NCBI GenBank assembly: GCA_002722055.1
Contig: PBKD01000012.1
Span: 18,085-82,084, forward strand
Length of the DNA stretch: 64,000 nt
Direction of reading: 5' to 3'
Source of the DNA: Rhodospirillaceae bacterium
Lineage (GTDB): Bacteria > Pseudomonadota > Alphaproteobacteria > SHVP01
Of this stretch, positions 8,961 through 17,433 are shown one piece after another. Below the pieces are notes generated by a model that worked only from the letters and a program-made list of their open reading frames with translations, searched no databases and was not told where the DNA came from. A program made the position numbers and the translations under genes. Position 1 is the stretch's first letter. Each line of letters begins with the position of its first letter.

Positions 8961-9791
8961 ATGCATAAAAGTAAAAATATTAAACTAGATAATAGATCAA
9001 TTTATTTAAGGCATTTAGCAATTAAAGGTCTTGCTGGTGGTAAAAGAGGTCATTTAGGTTCAGCCTTTTCTTTAATAGAAATTTTAAGAGTTTTATATGA
9101 TAAAATTCTTGATATAGATTCTAATGATCCGGATAATATAAATCGAGATAGATGTATTTTAAGTAAAGGCCACGGTTGTCTAGCTTTATATTCTTTATTA
9201 GCAGATAAAAAGTTTTTTCCTGAATCTGAACTTGATAAATTTTGTCATTTTGATGGTATTTTAGGGGGACACCCTGAAGCATCTAAAATACCTGGGGTGG
9301 AAGCTTCAACAGGAGCTTTAGGTCATGGCCTTTCGATAGGTGTTGGGTTAGCTATCTCAGCTAAAATACAAAGAAGAAATTCTCGGGTATTTGTTATAAT
9401 GGGGGATGGTGAAATCAATGAAGGATCAATATGGGAGGCTGCTTTATCTGCAGGTAAGCATAAACTAGATAATTTAACGGCTATCATTGATTATAATAAG
9501 CTCCAGTCTTACGATAAAACATCAATTGTTCAAGACCTTGAACCTCTATCAGATAAGTGGAAAAGTTTTGGTTTTGAGGTTGAGGAAGTAAATGGACATG
9601 ATGTTACAGAACTTGAAAATTTATTTTCAAACCTTCCATTAAAAAAGTCTTCACCATCGGCAATAATTTTACATACAGTTAAGGGTAAAGGTATTAAAGA
9701 AGCTGAGGGAAACCCTAAATGGCATCATAAATCAAAAATAACTGAGTCTGAGATAAACAAATTATATTCGGAATTGGAGTTAAACTTATGA
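8961..9791 (+). CDS. Transketolase-like, N-terminal (TPP-binding) subunit
   Basis: Start at ATG 8961 is preferred because AAGAG lies 6 nt before it; an in-frame TTG at 8955 is the alternative. The 276-residue product carries the transketolase TPP site GDGEINEGSIWEAALSAG with the downstream Asn-containing DYNK loop, the early HLGSAFS motif, and the KGHGC and HPE segments. It is only the first half of a transketolase. The second half is the next gene, which overlaps by 4 bp (ATGA). Split transketolases in sugar clusters usually move a two-carbon unit to make an odd sugar or supply sedoheptulose phosphate; the latter would feed the GmhA-like step here. Confidence 0.9.
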   Translation: MHKSKNIKLDNRSIYLRHLAIKGLAGGKRGHLGSAFSLIEILRVLYDKILDIDSNDPDNINRDRCILSKGHGCLALYSLLADKKFFPESELDKFCHFDGILGGHPEASKIPGVEASTGALGHGLSIGVGLAISAKIQRRNSRVFVIMGDGEINEGSIWEAALSAGKHKLDNLTAIIDYNKLQSYDKTSIVQDLEPLSDKWKSFGFEVEEVNGHDVTELENLFSNLPLKKSSPSAIILHTVKGKGIKEAEGNPKWHHKSKITESEINKLYSELELNL

Positions 9792-10732
9792 GAAAAACAT
9801 GTTTAGATATGGTTTATGAGCTAGCTAAAGCTGATGATAGAATAGTTTTTATTGGTTCTGATTTAGGGGCAGGCACTTTATCTGAAATGCAAAAAAATAT
9901 GCCTGAAAGGTTTTTTATGGAGGGTGTTTCTGAAGCTAATATTATAGGTATGGCAGCAGGTTTAGCAATGGATGGGTTTATTCCATATGTAAATACAATT
10001 TCAACATTCATTACTAGAAGATGTTATGAACAAATTGCAATTGATTTATGTTTACACAATTTACCTGTAAAATTAATAGCAAATGGAGGAGGTCTAGTTT
10101 ATGCCCCTTTGGGCCCAACTCACCTAGCAATAGAGGATATAGCAATAATGAGATCTCTGCCTAATATGAATATTGTATCCCCTTCAGATGCAGAAGAAAT
10201 GAAAAGGTTTATGAATCAATCCAAAGAAATTAAGGGACCAGTATATATACGACTAGCCAAAGGAGGAGATGAAATAGTTTCTGATCCCAAAAATGGTTTC
10301 AAATTTGGAGAATCTATTCTTATTAAAGATGTTGGTGAGGTTTTGATTGTTTCTTCAGGTATTACAACAAAAGAAGCAATTTATGCATCAGAAGAGTTAT
10401 CTAAAGAAGGTATAAAGGCTGGTGTTCTTCATATGCATACAATTAAACCATTTGATTATAAAAGTATTATTAAGTACTCACAAAAGGTAAAACTTATTGT
10501 TTCAGTTGAAGAGCATATAAAAAATAATGGATTAGGTAGTGCAATTGGTGATGTTCTTAATGATAATTGTTATCATAAAATGCCTAAACTCATTAAATTA
10601 GGAATACCTGATCAATTTCCTGATAAATATGGAACTCAAGAAGATTTACTTAAATATTATTCTTTAGATTCAAAATCAATATATGAAAGTGTATTAGGAT
10701 TTATAAAGTCAAAAGGGCTAAAGGCTGCTTAA
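9788..10732 (+). CDS. Transketolase-like, C-terminal (pyrimidine/substrate) subunit
   Basis: This 314-residue protein holds the pyrimidine-binding half of transketolase: GVSEANIIGMAAGLAMDG with the conserved catalytic Glu, the FITRRCYEQI segment, and a C-terminal transketolase-C domain (VSSGITTKEA ... SVEEHIKNNGLG). The 4-bp ATGA overlap with the preceding gene fits production of a 1:1 heteromer. The pair is distinct from a housekeeping single-chain enzyme and sits inside a sugar-nucleotide operon, so it is probably dedicated to precursor synthesis. DXP synthase and pyruvate-dehydrogenase-type E1 subunits are related alternatives, but the motif wording favours transketolase. Confidence 0.9.
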   Translation: MRKTCLDMVYELAKADDRIVFIGSDLGAGTLSEMQKNMPERFFMEGVSEANIIGMAAGLAMDGFIPYVNTISTFITRRCYEQIAIDLCLHNLPVKLIANGGGLVYAPLGPTHLAIEDIAIMRSLPNMNIVSPSDAEEMKRFMNQSKEIKGPVYIRLAKGGDEIVSDPKNGFKFGESILIKDVGEVLIVSSGITTKEAIYASEELSKEGIKAGVLHMHTIKPFDYKSIIKYSQKVKLIVSVEEHIKNNGLGSAIGDVLNDNCYHKMPKLIKLGIPDQFPDKYGTQEDLLKYYSLDSKSIYESVLGFIKSKGLKAA

Positions 10733-10758
10733 TATTTTAACTATATGTTAATCCTTAT

Positions 10759-10774
10759 TAAATAAGCTTATTTA
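10759..10774. repeat. 16-bp perfect palindrome before the 2OG-oxygenase gene
   Basis: TAAATAAGCTTATTTA is fully self-complementary and ends one base before the ATG at 10776. It sits in the only gap of the sugar operon larger than a few bases, where no Shine-Dalgarno sequence is visible. It could be an operator or a weak hairpin controlling the second half of the cluster. Confidence 0.35.
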
Positions 10775-10775
10775 T

Positions 10776-11585
10776 ATGGATAAACAAGTTCAAAATAGGG
10801 TTAATGATTTCGATGCATTTTCAAAAAAATTTTTGGAAATAGGTTATGTTATACGACCTATTGTTAATCTCGAAGCATTAAATAAAATTAGAGATACAGT
10901 TATTCAGGTAGCAGCAGATATATTAGAAACTGATATACCTAAAGATAAAGAATTTTTTTTGAACTCATTTCATTATCTAATTGATTATAATAAGTTAAAT
11001 GATTTTAGACTATCTATCTATAATAAATTAAACTCTTTTCCTTGGTTTAAATCTCTATTTTATTCATTAGCAGAATCATATATTAAATCTTTAGTAGGTA
11101 ATGAGCTAGTTATTCAAAAAAGAGTAAATTTAAGTATACAACTACCTAATGATGATAGTTCATTATTGCCAGTTCATGCTGATGTTTGGAATGGAGATAG
11201 TCCTTACGAGTTAGTCATGTGGATTCCAATTGTCGATTGTTATGATTCTAAGTCAATGTTTATATTGCCAATCGGAGAAGAAAATAAAATATCAAAAAGT
11301 ATTAAATCATTTAGAACTAAAAGTAGTGAAGATTTATTTGATATTATAAAAGGAAATATTAAATGGCTAGATATTAAGTATGGAGAAGTTTTATTATTTT
11401 CACAAAATTTAATGCACGGAAATATTATAAACAAAGAAAATGAAACGAGGTGGTCTATGAATTGTAGATTCAAAAGTTTATTTTCACCATATTCTTCAAA
11501 AAAGTTAGGAGAATTTTTTGAACCCCTGTCTATTAAGCCAGTAACAAAATTAGGAATGAATTATAAATTCCCGAAAGGTTTTTAA
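10776..11585 (+). CDS. Fe(II)/2-oxoglutarate dioxygenase-like, 'sporadic carbohydrate cluster' type
   Basis: This 269-residue protein contains the facial triad of Fe(II)/2OG oxygenases: HAD (the HxD pair) in PVHADVWNGDSPYE near residue 134, and a distal His in SQNLMHGN followed by an Arg (TRWSMNCRF) for the 2-oxoglutarate carboxylate. The fold resembles phytanoyl-CoA dioxygenases. Its partner downstream is a TIGR04323-like protein, and the two are usually found together in scattered carbohydrate clusters. It probably hydroxylates or oxidises the sugar or an acyl group on it. It begins after a 43-bp gap containing a palindrome. Confidence 0.7.
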   Translation: MDKQVQNRVNDFDAFSKKFLEIGYVIRPIVNLEALNKIRDTVIQVAADILETDIPKDKEFFLNSFHYLIDYNKLNDFRLSIYNKLNSFPWFKSLFYSLAESYIKSLVGNELVIQKRVNLSIQLPNDDSSLLPVHADVWNGDSPYELVMWIPIVDCYDSKSMFILPIGEENKISKSIKSFRTKSSEDLFDIIKGNIKWLDIKYGEVLLFSQNLMHGNIINKENETRWSMNCRFKSLFSPYSSKKLGEFFEPLSIKPVTKLGMNYKFPKGF

Positions 11586-11587
11586 TA

Positions 11588-12016
11588 TTGAAAAAATCCA
11601 AAAAAAAATATGGTTTTAGAGGGTATGTTGCTAGTGGACGTATCAATGGTCATTTTATTCCACAACATGTTCAAAATATAGTAATTAGAGATTATGCAAA
11701 TAAAAATAATTTGTTATATAAATTATCCTCTTCAGAATATATCATGGAAAATTCTACTATGATATTAGAATCTCTTATTTGTGAATTAGATAAATTAGAG
11801 GGTATAATTTTATATTCTATGTTTCAGTTACCTTCGGATAGAATTTATAGAACAAATTTTTATAAAAAAATCATTGAGAGTAAGTGTACATTACATGCTG
11901 CAGTAGAAAATAATATGCTTATAGATGATTCAGATATTGTGAAATGGGAGGAGATTCTAATCCTTTCTCAAATTATTCCAGATAATATAGAAGAAATTAA
12001 AAATGTCGTACATTGA
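11588..12016 (+). CDS. LIC12192/TIGR04323-like sporadic carbohydrate cluster protein
   Basis: This is a 142-residue protein with TTG start at 11588, 2 bp after the oxygenase stop. The pattern GYVASGRINGHFIPQHVQN, IRDYANKNNLLYKLSSSEY and LYSMFQLPSDR is that of the small family I remember as LIC12192 'sporadic carbohydrate cluster' proteins. The biochemical function of the family is not known to me. It overlaps the following methyltransferase by 14 bp, so the oxygenase, this protein and the methyltransferase form a translationally coupled trio. The family call is from recognised sequence wording rather than a search. Confidence 0.65.
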   Translation: MKKSKKKYGFRGYVASGRINGHFIPQHVQNIVIRDYANKNNLLYKLSSSEYIMENSTMILESLICELDKLEGIILYSMFQLPSDRIYRTNFYKKIIESKCTLHAAVENNMLIDDSDIVKWEEILILSQIIPDNIEEIKNVVH

Positions 12017-12668
12017 TTTTGTTGGAATATTACATAATAAAACAAAGAGAGATTATATAGAGAGAGTAGTCTCTCATGATAAAGCAGAGTGCGCAAAAAT
12101 TGCTTCGAAATTTAGTTTTGACTACTGGGATGGTGAAAGATCATTCGGTTTTGGAGGGTATAAATATGATGGTAGATGGTCTGTAGTTGCTAAAGCAATG
12201 ATTGATCATTACAAACTAAATAAAGAGTCTAAAATTTTAGATGTTGGATGTGGTAAAGGTTTTTTAATCTATGAATTTACAAAGCTTATTCCAGGTATTA
12301 CCGTAAATGGCTTAGATATTTCAGATTATGCAGTAAATAATTCAAAAGAAGAAATAAGAGAAAATATTTTATTGGGTTCAGCAGGGGATAAATTTCCTTG
12401 GGAAGATAATTCTTTTGATTTAGTTATAAGTATAAATACACTTCATAATTTATATAATTATGATTTATACAATGCGATAAAAGAGATAAATAGAGTAAGT
12501 TCTAAAAATTCACATATTACTATTGAGTCATATAGAGGTGAAAGGGAGAAAGTTAATTTACTTTATTGGCAATTAACCTGTAGGTCATTTATGAAACCTG
12601 AAGAATGGGAGTGGGTTTTTTCAGAATACGGTTACAAAGGTGACTACGGCTGTATATTTTTTGAATAA
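12003..12668 (+). CDS. Class I SAM-dependent methyltransferase
   Basis: This 221-residue protein has SAM-binding motif I ILDVGCGKGFLIYEF (near residues 78-92), the acidic residue at the end of beta-2 (GLDIS), and the motif NSFDLVISINTLHNL. This is the methyltransferase-11 type fold. A preceding segment (SFDYWDGERSFGFGGYKYDGRW) is shared by methyltransferases found with carbohydrate clusters. It overlaps the upstream gene by 14 bp and ends directly at the next ATG. It probably O- or N-methylates the sugar produced by this operon; the target atom cannot be told. Confidence 0.8.
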   Translation: MSYIDFVGILHNKTKRDYIERVVSHDKAECAKIASKFSFDYWDGERSFGFGGYKYDGRWSVVAKAMIDHYKLNKESKILDVGCGKGFLIYEFTKLIPGITVNGLDISDYAVNNSKEEIRENILLGSAGDKFPWEDNSFDLVISINTLHNLYNYDLYNAIKEINRVSSKNSHITIESYRGEREKVNLLYWQLTCRSFMKPEEWEWVFSEYGYKGDYGCIFFE

Positions 12669-13364
12669 ATGAGATTTAAAATGGATAACTTTACAAAAGA
12701 AAATCAATATAATGAATTATTAAATATTGCAAATAATAATGGTTTATCTTCACTAGGTCTAATGACTAATCAGGTTTGGCATGAAGACCCAAGAAGATTA
12801 GCAATAATATTATCTAGATATAAATTTGTTTCTAAAATGTTAAGTGGTAGGGGTAGTGTGGTTGAAATAGGTTGTGCAGATGCTTTTGGCACAAGAATTG
12901 TTCAACAAGAAGTAAAAAATATTTCAGTATTAGATTTTGATCCAATTTTTATAAATGATGTAAAAGATAGGTTAGATAAAAATTGGCCATTAAACGCGAT
13001 GGTTCATGATATTCTTGATGGGCCCATACCCTTTGCTCCATATGAAGCAGCGTATAGTTTAGATGTTTTAGAGCATATTAATAAAAAGCACGAAGATATT
13101 TTTCTTAATAATATTGTAAAGTCTCTTAATATAAATGGAGTATTAATAATTGGAACACCAAGTATTTACTCACAAGATTATGCCTCAAAACAAAGTAGGG
13201 AAGGGCATATAAATTGTAAATCTTCTGAAGAATTAAAATATTTACTAGAAAAGTATTTTTATAATGTTTTCATTTTTTCAATGAATGATGAGGTTGTTCA
13301 TACTGGTTTTTATCCAATGGCTCATTACTATTTCGCTCTTTGTAGTGGGGTAAAAAGTGAATAG
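12669..13364 (+). CDS. Class I SAM-dependent methyltransferase (second of the cluster)
   Basis: This 231-residue protein has SAM motif I VVEIGCADAFGTRIV, the acidic VLDFDP and the motif AYSLDVLEHI. The start at ATG 12669 directly follows the previous stop; ATG 12681 is a second possible start 12 bp later. The sequence is clearly different from the preceding methyltransferase, so this is not a tandem duplication. Two methyltransferases in one sugar operon suggest a multiply methylated glycan. The stop overlaps the GTG of the next gene. Confidence 0.8.
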   Translation: MRFKMDNFTKENQYNELLNIANNNGLSSLGLMTNQVWHEDPRRLAIILSRYKFVSKMLSGRGSVVEIGCADAFGTRIVQQEVKNISVLDFDPIFINDVKDRLDKNWPLNAMVHDILDGPIPFAPYEAAYSLDVLEHINKKHEDIFLNNIVKSLNINGVLIIGTPSIYSQDYASKQSREGHINCKSSEELKYLLEKYFYNVFIFSMNDEVVHTGFYPMAHYYFALCSGVKSE

Positions 13365-14208
13365 CACTGCTGATGTAGCTATAATCGGAGGGGATAGCTT
13401 TATTGGCAGAAATTTATATATTTATCTTAAAAATATAGGTCTGGAAGTTTTTTGTACATCCCATAAAAAGAAAAAAGATTTTATACATTTAGATTTATTA
13501 GATAGTTCAAGTAAATGGCCCAAAATAAAATCAAAAGTAGCTATAATATGTGCAGGCGTGACATCCATAGAAAAATGTAATCTTAATAAAGAATCATATA
13601 CAATAAATGTTAATTCAACTATCAAATTGATAGATAAATTAACAGCAGATGGTATATTTACAATTTTCCTATCCTCAAGTCAGGTATTTAATGGAATGAT
13701 ACCAAATTCATCAAGAGAAAACTTTTGTAACCCATTATCGGTTTATGGTGAACATAAGTATATTGTAGAAAAAAAAATTATAAAAGATATATCTAATAAA
13801 TGTATATTAAGAATTACAAAAATTATTAATAAATCTTTACCTATATTTCATGATATTTATTCAAAATTAAATGATGGTAAAAAAATTAAAGTATTTAAAA
13901 ATTATTTTATTTCACCTGTAACAATTGATTTAACATGTAATATAATACTAAAAATTATAAAATTAAAAAAAGAAGGCATTTATCAACTTTCATCAAGTGA
14001 TCAGATAAGTTATTTTGATATGGCTAATTTGTATGTTGAAAATTTAGGTTTAAATAATCACTTAATAGAAGGTATAAATGCAAGACCAGTTGAAATAGGT
14101 CTAAATTGTATACCTAAATATTCTTATTTGGAAATGAGTAAAGAGAAATTATTTTTTGATTTTGATCAACCTACTTCAAAATTTTCAATAAATTCAATTC
14201 TCAATTAA
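13357..14208 (+). CDS. RmlD-like sugar-nucleotide reductase (SDR)
   Basis: This 283-residue protein has GTG start at 13357, overlapping the upstream stop by 8 bp. The Rossmann motif is GGDSFIGRNLYIYL, the serine region is LSSSQVFNG, and the catalytic Tyr/Lys is YGEHKY. The layout matches dTDP-4-dehydrorhamnose reductase (RmlD-like) proteins, which reduce a keto-sugar bound to a nucleotide. It would be a late step in making the activated sugar. It is the last gene of the plus-strand operon and ends 14 bp from the stop of the converging TPR/glycosyltransferase gene. Confidence 0.75.
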   Translation: MNSTADVAIIGGDSFIGRNLYIYLKNIGLEVFCTSHKKKKDFIHLDLLDSSSKWPKIKSKVAIICAGVTSIEKCNLNKESYTINVNSTIKLIDKLTADGIFTIFLSSSQVFNGMIPNSSRENFCNPLSVYGEHKYIVEKKIIKDISNKCILRITKIINKSLPIFHDIYSKLNDGKKIKVFKNYFISPVTIDLTCNIILKIIKLKKEGIYQLSSSDQISYFDMANLYVENLGLNNHLIEGINARPVEIGLNCIPKYSYLEMSKEKLFFDFDQPTSKFSINSILN

Positions 14209-14222
14209 AAAATTTTTAAATT

Positions 14223-17147
14223 CTATTTTACTATAATATGTTCTGGTTTCTTTTTTTGATTATATAAATCCCACATTTTAATAAATGATTTTTCCAAGTT
14301 TTTTGCAAGTTTACTATTATCAAATAAGGGAGCTGTATATCTTTTTTCTAATATTTTTTGTTTTAATTTCTTTAACTCATTTATATTTTGAGAAAAATAA
14401 AGTGCTTTTTCTTCATATTCACGTAAAGAATATGTGATTAATTCAGGAACTTCTAAAGCAGTTAAAATTGTAGCACCATTCCTACTTGGAGGAGAGTCAC
14501 CAAATAAGGTAATTAGAGGAACACCTGCCCATAGTGTGTCTGTTGAAGTTACACCACCACCATGAAATTGGTTATCTAATGATAAATCTGCCAAACTTAA
14601 CCTGGATAAATGTTCATCGTGTGGCAACGATTTAGCAAAGATAAGTTTTTCTTTGCTAACTCCTCTTTTTTCTGCTTCAAGAATTAAATTCTTTCTACTT
14701 GAAATGCTTCCCTCAAGCAACCATAGCACTGAATTTGGAATAATTTTTAATAGTCTCATCCATATAGAAAACATTGAAGGGTAAAATTTATAATGTGAAT
14801 TGAAATTAGTAAAAACAAATGCTTCTTCAGGAAGGTTCTGACTTTTACGATTAAATTGTTTTTTTGATACATTAGGTATAGAAGTAGCCATAAAGGTATG
14901 TGGAAGGTGGACAATTTTTTCAGTTATAAATTGTTCCTCTTCTAAAGGGTTTTGCACTTTATCAGTAATAAGGTAATCAATAAACTTTGCACCTGTTGTT
15001 GAAGAGAAACCAAGCCAATGGGCTTGAATTGGAGCTGGTCTTAATGCAAAAATTTCGTACCTGCAACCTCTTGTATGACCAGCTAAATCAATAAGAATAT
15101 TTATTTCGTCCGATAAAATTATTTTAGCAGCATCCTCATGTGAAAGATAAGTAATATCAGTAAATTTATCAAACTCTTTTTTAAAATCTTCAGTAATATT
15201 ATCTTTTCCATATGTAGATATAGAGTATGCATGATATTCAAAATTATTTTTATCTCTTGCTTCTAAAACACCTTTAAAAGCTATTGCCACACTATGTCTT
15301 CTAAAATCTGGTGAGATAAAACCAATTTTTAATTTATTTTTAGGATTTATATAGTTTCTTTTCTTTATTAAATCTTTTTTTGAACTTACAAACCTTTGCG
15401 CTCTTTCAGAAGTACATATAGCTGTTCTTTTCTTAATTGTTTTACTAGCCGGCATACATTGTAAACCAAATGGAGAAACTGAAGGTACTTGTTCCTTCTC
15501 CAGTTCATTATTTGTATTTTCAATAACCTTTGATACAACTGCCTCTAAATTTTCCCAATTACATTGTTGCATCAATGCATGAGCAAAAAAAGGATAAACT
15601 AAATTATTTTTTGGATCCTTTTCAAGTGCTTTTCTAAAAGCTATAACTGATTCATCATGTCTTCCATATAATTGAAGCAATGTTCCTAGGTTGAAATATA
15701 TCTGAGATTTTTCTGGATGTTTATCAATAAGTTTTTTATATATTGAAATCGCTTCGTAATATTTACCTAAATTTTGAAGTGATACAGCTAAGTTATTTAA
15801 TGCTTCAGGGTAATCAGGTTCAAGGTCATATGCTTTTTTATATGCATCTATTGCTAGTTCTTCTTTATTTAATGATTGATAGACTAAACCGATACCATTA
15901 AAAGATCTTGGGTCTTTAGGATTAATATTTATAGCTTTTTTAAAGTATTTTAAAGCTTCATTAAATTTAGCGTGATTTCTAAGTAAATTACCTAAATTAA
16001 TATAAGTTACTGAAAGTTTAGGTGCTAATTTTATAGCAGATTTATAATTATCATAAGCTTTTTCAAAAATACCTTTCTCACTATATGAATTGCCTATATT
16101 ATTATAAGTCTCAGCAGACTCTCCAAATTTTTTAATAATTTTCTCAAAGTGACTTATCGCTTTATAATGTTCCTTTTGATTTTGTAATGATATTCCAACA
16201 TGTAAATTAGCATCAATATTTTTTGGATCTATTTCTATGACCTTTTTAAATCTTTCTTCTGCATCCTTAAACTTATTTTGTCCAGATAAAATTTGGCCAA
16301 TTCCCATTTGAATATTTATATCTTTTGGGTCGATATTTTCAGCTTTATCGAATAATTTCTTTGCTTCAAAATACTCTCCATTATTTATTTTAAAAAAACC
16401 GTAAGCCGTAAGGGAAGCGATAGATTTTGGCTCTAATCTAATAGCTGCTTTATAATACGTCTCAGCATCTTCCTTTCTATTTTGTCTTTCAATAGACTTA
16501 GCTAGTTCAATAATTCCGTTTACCCAATTAGGTTTCAAATTTACTGCAATACGGAATTTATCCTCAGCTTTTTTGTACAAACCTTTAAAATATAATATTA
16601 GACCTAAATGCAGGTATGCCTCAGCATGGTTTTTATCAAGGGTAATAGCAACTCTTAAACTTTTTTCTGCCTCATCATATCTTTTAAACTTTATTAATAC
16701 TGCTCCTAAGGCTAGATGCGCTTCAATTAACTTTGGATTAATATTTATAGCCTTTTGAAGAGTGATAATTGCATCTTCTAACTTATTTAGTTTTAAATAT
16801 AATGAACCCAAATTACATAGCGTAGTACTAATATCTGGATCTATTTCGATTGCTTCTAGATATATTTCTTCTGCTTCATCGAACCTTTTCTGGTTTTGAT
16901 ATAAATTACCTAGATTAGATAAAATTTTTGGATCATTAGGTTTAATTTTTAAAGCATTTTTTAATATAGGTTCTGCTTTATCATATTTATTTTGTTCCAA
17001 GTAGACAGCACCTAAATTAATCAGAGCTTCTGGGAGTTTTGGATCTTTTTCTAGTGCTTTATTATAAAAATATACAGCGTCATCAATCCTTCCGGACCGA
17101 TGAAGTGATAATCCTATTGTAAATTGGTCACTTGCAGTACTTTCCAT
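14223..17147 (-). CDS. TPR / O-GlcNAc-transferase-like (SPINDLY/FlmG-type) glycosyltransferase
   Basis: This is a 974-residue protein. Residues 6-515 are fifteen consecutive 34-residue TPR units (for example EALINLGAVYLEQNKYDKAE), with a sixteenth half unit after them. Residues about 600-960 form a GT41-type GT-B catalytic region: KIGFISPDFRRHSV, ILIDLAGHTRG, RPAPIQAHWLGFSSTTG, and LDNQFHGGGVTSTDTLWAGVPLIT with the donor-binding loop. In Caulobacter-type bacteria the TPR-glycosyltransferase FlmG modifies flagellin directly in the cytoplasm. This gene lies tail-to-tail with a sugar-nucleotide operon and head-to-head with flagellin 1, so a flagellin O-glycosyltransferase is the best inference. 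The acceptor and donor are unproven. Confidence 0.85.
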   Translation of the reverse strand: MESTASDQFTIGLSLHRSGRIDDAVYFYNKALEKDPKLPEALINLGAVYLEQNKYDKAEPILKNALKIKPNDPKILSNLGNLYQNQKRFDEAEEIYLEAIEIDPDISTTLCNLGSLYLKLNKLEDAIITLQKAININPKLIEAHLALGAVLIKFKRYDEAEKSLRVAITLDKNHAEAYLHLGLILYFKGLYKKAEDKFRIAVNLKPNWVNGIIELAKSIERQNRKEDAETYYKAAIRLEPKSIASLTAYGFFKINNGEYFEAKKLFDKAENIDPKDINIQMGIGQILSGQNKFKDAEERFKKVIEIDPKNIDANLHVGISLQNQKEHYKAISHFEKIIKKFGESAETYNNIGNSYSEKGIFEKAYDNYKSAIKLAPKLSVTYINLGNLLRNHAKFNEALKYFKKAININPKDPRSFNGIGLVYQSLNKEELAIDAYKKAYDLEPDYPEALNNLAVSLQNLGKYYEAISIYKKLIDKHPEKSQIYFNLGTLLQLYGRHDESVIAFRKALEKDPKNNLVYPFFAHALMQQCNWENLEAVVSKVIENTNNELEKEQVPSVSPFGLQCMPASKTIKKRTAICTSERAQRFVSSKKDLIKKRNYINPKNKLKIGFISPDFRRHSVAIAFKGVLEARDKNNFEYHAYSISTYGKDNITEDFKKEFDKFTDITYLSHEDAAKIILSDEINILIDLAGHTRGCRYEIFALRPAPIQAHWLGFSSTTGAKFIDYLITDKVQNPLEEEQFITEKIVHLPHTFMATSIPNVSKKQFNRKSQNLPEEAFVFTNFNSHYKFYPSMFSIWMRLLKIIPNSVLWLLEGSISSRKNLILEAEKRGVSKEKLIFAKSLPHDEHLSRLSLADLSLDNQFHGGGVTSTDTLWAGVPLITLFGDSPPSRNGATILTALEVPELITYSLREYEEKALYFSQNINELKKLKQKILEKRYTAPLFDNSKLAKNLEKSFIKMWDLYNQKKKPEHIIVK

Positions 17148-17211
17148 GAGAATAATTTATATATCTCAAGGTTAATAATTTATTTAAATACAAAAAAAAT
17201 TTATAGGCATA

Positions 17212-17227
17212 TTTTTCTGCAGAAAAA
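17212..17227. repeat. 16-bp palindrome upstream of the flagellin 1 promoter
   Basis: TTTTTCTGCAGAAAAA is perfectly self-complementary and lies about 125 bp upstream of the flagellin 1 -24 element, a usual distance for a sigma-54 enhancer. TAGGCA (17204-17209) and TGCCTA (17256-17261) form a second, wider inverted pair around it. It could bind the sigma-54 activator. Confidence 0.4.
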
Positions 17228-17262
17228 CAAAAATTTCTTTTTTTATGATTTTTTTTGCCTAG

Positions 17263-17277
17263 TTAACAAAAAATTAA
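17263..17277. promoter_or_regulatory. CtrA-like box TTAA-N7-TTAA upstream of flagellin 1
   Basis: TTAAC-AAAAAA-TTAA matches the CtrA consensus spacing exactly. In DNA this AT-rich such a match can arise by chance, so its weight comes only from the position in a flagellin promoter region. Confidence 0.35.
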
Positions 17278-17313
17278 TTTATAAGAAATTATTTTAATAA
17301 AAAAAAGCAATTA

Positions 17314-17326
17314 AAACAATAACTTG
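17314..17326 (+). promoter_or_regulatory. IHF-like site of the flagellin 1 promoter
   Basis: AAACAATAACTTG matches WATCAANNNNTTR with one mismatch. It lies 25 bp upstream of the -24 GG, where an IHF bend between enhancer and sigma-54 promoter is expected. Confidence 0.4.
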
Positions 17327-17349
17327 TATAATTATATTTTTAATTTGGG

Positions 17350-17366
17350 TTGGCATAACCATTGCG
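17350..17366 (+). promoter_or_regulatory. Sigma-54 promoter of flagellin 1
   Basis: TTGGCAT-AACCA-TTGCG has GG at 17352-17353 and GC at 17364-17365, 10 nt apart. The expected transcription start near 17377 gives a leader of about 57 nt. That leader is strikingly GC-rich for this genome and contains a small GGCT-TTG-AGCC hairpin (17403-17413). Confidence 0.85.
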
Positions 17367-17433
17367 AATGTTATGTCGGCGATTATGCCACATGAAAACC
17401 CAGGCTTTGAGCCGCCTCGTGAGAGAGAGAAAA

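Noticed and set aside
17362..17433. A 24-residue N-terminal extension of flagellin 1
   Set aside because: The extension overlaps the -12 element and the expected leader, has no flagellin homology and would remove the conserved terminus. The real start is 17434.
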